Part shown: piece after piece, positions 59,401 through 64,000 of the stretch
Numbering within the stretch: position 1 is the stretch's first letter
Layout: each line of letters begins with the position of its first letter
DNA from: Arabidopsis thaliana
Taxonomy: Eukaryota > Streptophyta > Magnoliopsida > Brassicales > Brassicaceae
Assembly (NCBI RefSeq): GCF_000001735.4
Contig: NC_003074.8
Location: forward strand, 14,701,261-14,765,260
Direction: 5' to 3'
DNA: 64,000 nt
Translations under genes and position numbers: made by a program
Notes under the pieces: model-generated
The model's database searches: none
What the model was told of the DNA's origin: nothing
The model's input: only the letters and a program-made list of their open reading frames with translations

Positions 59401-60944
59401 GAAGAGGAGGGTTTAAGGAGTGAGGGTATTATTGTCATTTCCATGTACGTACTTCTTTATATGGGAAATAAACGGCTGCGATTTGGTCTGTCTTTACTAT
59501 CTTTAGATTTTACTGACACAAAGAGTAAAAGCCAAGTTGTGTGCATGGTGGCCTATTGGGTCCACATTGAGATAGGTTTATAGGGAAAATATCTTACACA
59601 AATTCATGAACTTAACATTTAGTTTGCACAAAACAAAAACATTTACTTAGTTTGTTTTTTAATTATTATACTAAAATTAGTAAAAGATGAGTTTTTAATA
59701 TGGTTTTGATATCAAAAAAGAAACTTTTATTTTTATTTCAAGATTCTAAAAGAAAATATCATTTAATATTTTAAAAAGTAGTTAAGGGTAACGGTGAATT
59801 GCTGTATTTTCTTTACTCCATTTCTAATTTTTTTTCTCTTTAGTTTTTTATTTTTCTGTTTAATATGTTGGAAGATCAAATATCTAGTTTTCTTTAGTAG
59901 ATTTCTCTATTTTTGTTTATATTATTTTTCTATTTTATTTCTGACTCTTTTTTTAATTGTTGTATCCCTTACAAAGTTAATGCAAAACTGTTTTTTTTTC
60001 CATTAAATCAAACAAACACTAAAATATATAACATTTGGAAATGTAAATGATAGAGTTATTGTAAATCGTTGGATATGTAATGCTTTTGAACAAGGTCTAT
60101 GTGAGCTTTATCTTATGCATAAAATATGAGTTGTTACCAGAATCTGCCTTAGTCACAAGCTAGGGAAGCATGTGTTTACGGTATAAGATATAGTTATTAA
60201 TTAACCGTCATCTATTTTCCAAATATCTCTTATAACTATACTGGTTAATCGTTGGGTGATAGAACAATAGGTAGTAGGTTCAACTCTTACACTTACAAAA
60301 ATGTTTTTTTTTTGATATGATTAGGCCTTTTTTGCTGGTGGCACTCAAAATGTTTTGGGTGGCTATGAATGTTCCATGATTTGATATGGATAGTAAAATA
60401 TATAATGTTTAATAGAAAACTTTACTTAAATATCTTTTTCTCTTTTTAGCTTTAGCAACAGCTCTCACTAGAATCGAAAAGAAAATTATAAAATTTAGAG
60501 AATATATAGAAACTAACCTAAGACTCGAAAAGAATCAACGAAATAACCTTTGACTAAATGGACACTATTTGCTATATGTTTTTTTAAGGGTTTTTGGTTC
60601 ATCTTATCCTTTTATTATCTTCTTCTTTTTTTTTCTTGTTTGTCTGCAACATTATAGTCATTCTCTCTCTAGATATCTTTTTCTTTTACTGAATCTCATC
60701 ACCACCACATTCCTTTTTTCCTATCTTCCTCTCGTTGGATATGTGATTCCATCAATTCTCTCTTTCTTTCTTCCTAGAAGCTATCTTTCTTATCCCTCGT
60801 ATATTTTGTGTTTCTCCTCTCACCGGATTTTCTCCATCACTCGTCAGTGTGACATATAAGATTATATATGATTTTATAAACGCATGTATTTCAAGGACAA
60901 AACATGCTATTATCATTGATTTATAAATTTTGTCATGCTATCCA

Positions 60945-60948
<4 letters not shown>
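59401..60948. other. AT-rich intergenic DNA with a tRNA-like B box
   Basis: I see no gene. At 60242-60256 TGGTTAATCGTTGGG and at 60277-60287 GGTTCAACTCT resemble Pol III A and B boxes of a SINE or tRNA relic; the B box is a full consensus match. A pyrimidine-rich 96-codon frame (60569-60859) is low-complexity and not a gene. Confidence 0.45.

Positions 60949-61014
<66 letters not shown>
60949..61014 (+). repeat. (TC)33 microsatellite
   Basis: 66 bp of uninterrupted TC dinucleotides. Confidence 0.97.
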
Positions 61015-61017
<3 letters not shown>

Positions 61018-61094
61018 TCACCAACATTCCTCACTACCATCGAATTCTACGATCAAGTCTCTAGATCAAGAAAACAACTAATTTTTTTTGTTGG

Positions 61095-63766
61095 TAGGAC
61101 AAAAAAACAGCTAATTGGCGACAACATAAGAAGTCACTAATCAGTCGCAAAACCCCTACTTGCGACTTATTTGCGACTAAAACACGTATTTCCTAAACAA
61201 CGAGTGTTAAAATAATCACTCGCATAACAAACTAATGTGCAACCGATTTAAGTGGTCACTATTTAGTCGCAATGTCGTCGCTAAGTATAGCGACTGTTAT
61301 GCGACATCTTTGCCACAACATCACAATTGTTTTGTGAACGTTTTGGTGATTGAATTGCTACTACTTTGTGATTGATTAGAGGTTTAATTCTTGATTTAGC
61401 CTTCAATTAATTCTTGATAAATTGATTATAATTCTAATTTATTATCAACAGACTTGTTAACACATAAGAAATGTGTATTTAAAACAGATCCAACAAACCA
61501 CACATTCTTGTTCAATTCAAAACCAAACAACCTATATGTTCAAAACAAAACAAAAATTCTTATTCAAACCAACACACGTTTTCAAATTCAGAGAAGGATG
61601 GAAAAGGTACCTATGTTTGGACATCAGCAGTAGCGGGATCAATAGATTGAGACTCGAGGAAGGCGAGAATGTTTGGGTCGGTTGCGCTCAAGTACTTCAC
61701 GATCATCAAGTGCTCAGCTGCAATTTGCAAAGCCTCTTCTTCACGCTCTGCTTGTAAAGTTTCTTGTTCCTTCATTTTGCAGTTAGCTTCCTTAAGCTGT
61801 GTTTGCAGGCTTGTGAAAGAAGAAGAGCTTTTCGGGTACTTCCGCTTCTCGTTGGTGTAATTTCCTACTCTTCTAACTTTAGAATATTCTCCTATGTCGT
61901 TTGTGACAGTAGAGTGCATAAACAAAACAAAGAATATTAGTTCTTAACAGTTTTTCAAAACAATAATATAAGAAAAAGCAAACATAAAGAAGCACACTAC
62001 TTGAAAAAGATTTTGTCATCCTCTTCTTAAGATAGCTCTGATCGACGCGAAGTACCATCGGAAGACTCGTCATTCTCAAGGAAAACCAACTTAGCTGCCT
62101 TTTTCTTTTTATTTAATGAACTTCTTGTAATATGACCCATGAAACTTTTTGTAAAAACCTTTGTAATCATCCGGTAAGCTTTAACTTGTTCTTATCATAC
62201 CTACAAACACAAAATAAAAAAATGCATGCAATTAGAAACATACAATAAAAGAACAATGAATGTAATCTTGGTAACCACTACAAGCTAAATGGAAAATTAG
62301 ACAATAAAAGAGCATTTTCAAAGATTGAAAAAATCACAATTTTAAGACTACAAAGGTTCAATCAAACTACAAACGATCTTGAAACATAAATTTTAATCGT
62401 ACACATATTCAAACTTTAACCACAATCTATAAGATTCAATCAAAACATAATTAATGAGATTTAATCGAACCACATTTTAAGTTAAGACAAAGATTCCTAC
62501 ACAATCTATCTTCTTAATTCCTATACAGAGATTTCTTGATAATCTATATAACCTATCTTCCTAGTTCCTACACAGACATTCCTAGCATCTATACAATTTA
62601 TAAGATGGTAAGAGAAGATACTTAACAAGTGGTTCCAGACTCCGATCTGGGAGAGATGACGGTGGTATATTGCCCACGGGCTGACTGAACATATCTCTTA
62701 TAAAGGAGCGAGCACATCTTCCGAGAGAGTTGAGTCCCTTAGATTCAGCTTCCTCATCTTTTTCCACATGTGATTTTTGCGCTTGAGAAATGTGATGCGA
62801 TATAGAGGCTCGAAGTTGAGGAGATGGTCGTGGTTGATTCGAGCTTGGAGGTTGAATCGACGTTGGAGGTTGAAGATTCAATTCTGGAGGCTGATTCGAT
62901 CTAAACGCTCAACGTAGAATAGATCCAGATTCTCAAACTTGATTCGATCTAGAGGCTCATTGAGACAATCTATATCCTCGAGGTTGAGTAAATAGAGAAC
63001 TGATTAAGATCTTCAGCTGTAGGAGAGCTCCTCGCCGACTATAACAGAATCGTCGGAGGTGGATAGTATTTGTAAGTAGGACCTGTTGGAGGCTAGTCGA
63101 TTGGGACATGATTTTAATAAGACTCAAGATATGAGGCTTGAGAGGGTTCCCCGACGTGAATGTGTACTTGCTAGGAAGACTGGTAAGTCTTTGATTCAAC
63201 GTCAGTTAATCACCTGAAGCAATGGGTCAATTTGAGGCGTTTTCCATAACCCTTCTTCCTCCTCCTCCTCTCTTCCTTCTTCCACGAAAAACAATATGAA
63301 GACTGAGATCTATTATGGTTCAACTCGATGAAGATTAGAGTTTGTTTGCATGAAAATTGAGAGAGATAAAAGAGATAGAAATGGAAGTGAGAGGATTAGG
63401 GTTGTCAGGAGAGGATTATAATTTGTCGCGAAAGAGTCAGTGCTTTTATAGTTGGGCTGTTAAGCTATAGCAAATGGTTCGAGTCTACAAAATCCCAATT
63501 AAAAGGCCCAAATCAAATAACATTGTCTCTAAACAATAGCTAATTAGTCACCTAATTTGGTGTCTACATGTTTAGTAGCTAATTAGTCGCCTAATTTGGC
63601 GACTAAACCACAAATATTTAAAATCAATCTCAAACTACCGACATATTAGCGACTTTATACTGTTTTAGTCACCATTCAACCACTAAAAGGTCGCAATCCA
63701 GTCACAACATTTATCAATTGCTTTTATCAGTTGCATCATGCAGTCACTAATTCCCTCTTTTCTTAT
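61095..63766 (-). mobile_element. Degenerate CACTA-like element, second copy type
   Basis: The left end is GTAGGACAAAAAAACAGCTAA and the right end, read inward, is near AAGAAAAGAGGGAATTAG; both are weak versions of the CACTACAAGAAAACAG terminus. The ends carry repeats of GCGACTAATTAG and TAGTCGC (61110-61300 and 63525-63720). The inside encodes a TNPA-like protein on the minus strand and no TNPD. The ends and a target duplication are not certain. Confidence 0.55.
61611..63109 (-). pseudogene. TNPA-like protein of the second CACTA-like element
   Basis: The start at 63109 reads MSQSTSLQQVLLTNTIHLRR. 62881-62582 is Pro/Gln-rich (STPPSSNQPRPSPQ-type). The end at 61925-61611 is a coiled stretch (SFTSLQTQLKEANCKMKEQE) followed by LSATDPNILAFLESQ, as in the C-terminus of plant TNPA-type proteins. 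The frames do not join, and the central DNA-binding core is missing, so it is probably a deletion derivative. Confidence 0.5.
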
Positions 63767-64000
63767 ATATCTCCTCCATTAGTGACCTTCATGGACGCAA
63801 GTACGATGAATTCATTCAAATATGGTTTGTATCAAGAAGTAATTAAACATTATTTTCCTCTAATCCTTTTCAAAAACTCAAATGGATGCATCACGTGATG
63901 TATAAGTAGTTGTTTTGGGGATTTTGGATACTTTTTCATTCAATTAAAAAAAATAGTTAATTATGAGCAAAAGAAACAGAAACTTGTTTCTCATTTATTA
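63767..64000. other. AT-rich DNA at the window edge
   Basis: I see nothing recognisable. Confidence 0.5.

Noticed and set aside
60569-60859. 96-codon hydrophobic frame
   Set aside because: It comes from pyrimidine-rich low-complexity DNA; there is no splice context, family or promoter.

Overview
This is plant nuclear DNA. It has spliced genes with GT-AG introns, AT-rich intergenic DNA and every major class of plant transposable element. Four gene models give full-length proteins after I spliced them by eye: a 415-aa PPR protein, a 948-aa plasma-membrane H+-ATPase, a 953-aa WD40/CTF4-type protein and a 1256-aa CLASSY-type SNF2 protein. Their order, orientation and lengths match, from memory, the Arabidopsis thaliana chromosome 3 pericentromeric series AT3G42630, AHA8 (AT3G42640), EOL1 (AT3G42660) and CLSY1 (AT3G42670). 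The window is therefore A. thaliana or a very close relative. I could not run an alignment to separate these.

Layout. 1-490: tail of a MULE transposase relic and odd AT-rich DNA. 514-16640: an Athila (Ty3/gypsy) element with gag-protease, no reverse transcriptase or integrase, an env-position ORF and one LTR. It is split by a complete but dead Tekay-type chromovirus (2144-10295, target duplication GCTCT). 16659-19206: a decayed MULE transposase, with a stray first exon of a phosphoenolpyruvate carboxylase gene beside it (19445-19612). 20919-26802: the PPR gene and AHA8, both + strand. 28135-33345: a second complete LTR element, CRM-like, target duplication CACAA, next to a glyoxalase-I-like pseudogene. 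35305-36590: a foldback element with inverted arrays of an about 32-bp repeat bordered by clustered E2F-type sites. 37303-45960: a hAT transposase relic split by a 7.7-kb CACTA element (target duplication TGT), which contains its own foldback insertion. 46448-49380: tandem repeats, GC-rich hAT-like ends and a poly(A) retroposon with a 10-bp target duplication. 49930-59400: EOL1 (+) and CLSY1 (-), tail to tail with 204 bp between stop codons. 59400-64000: AT-rich DNA, a (TC)33 microsatellite and a second, degenerate CACTA-like element.

How it fits together. The four host genes look intact. Almost everything between them is nested, broken mobile DNA, as expected next to a centromere. Family knowledge suggests a link: CLSY1 acts in RNA-directed DNA methylation and EOL1 couples replication to Polycomb chromatin, so two silencing-related genes sit inside a region made of silencing targets. 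That is context, not evidence of a functional cluster. I found no wholly new gene system. The least ordinary features are the E2F-site foldback element, the two-promoter layout of the CACTA element and the captured PEPC exon.
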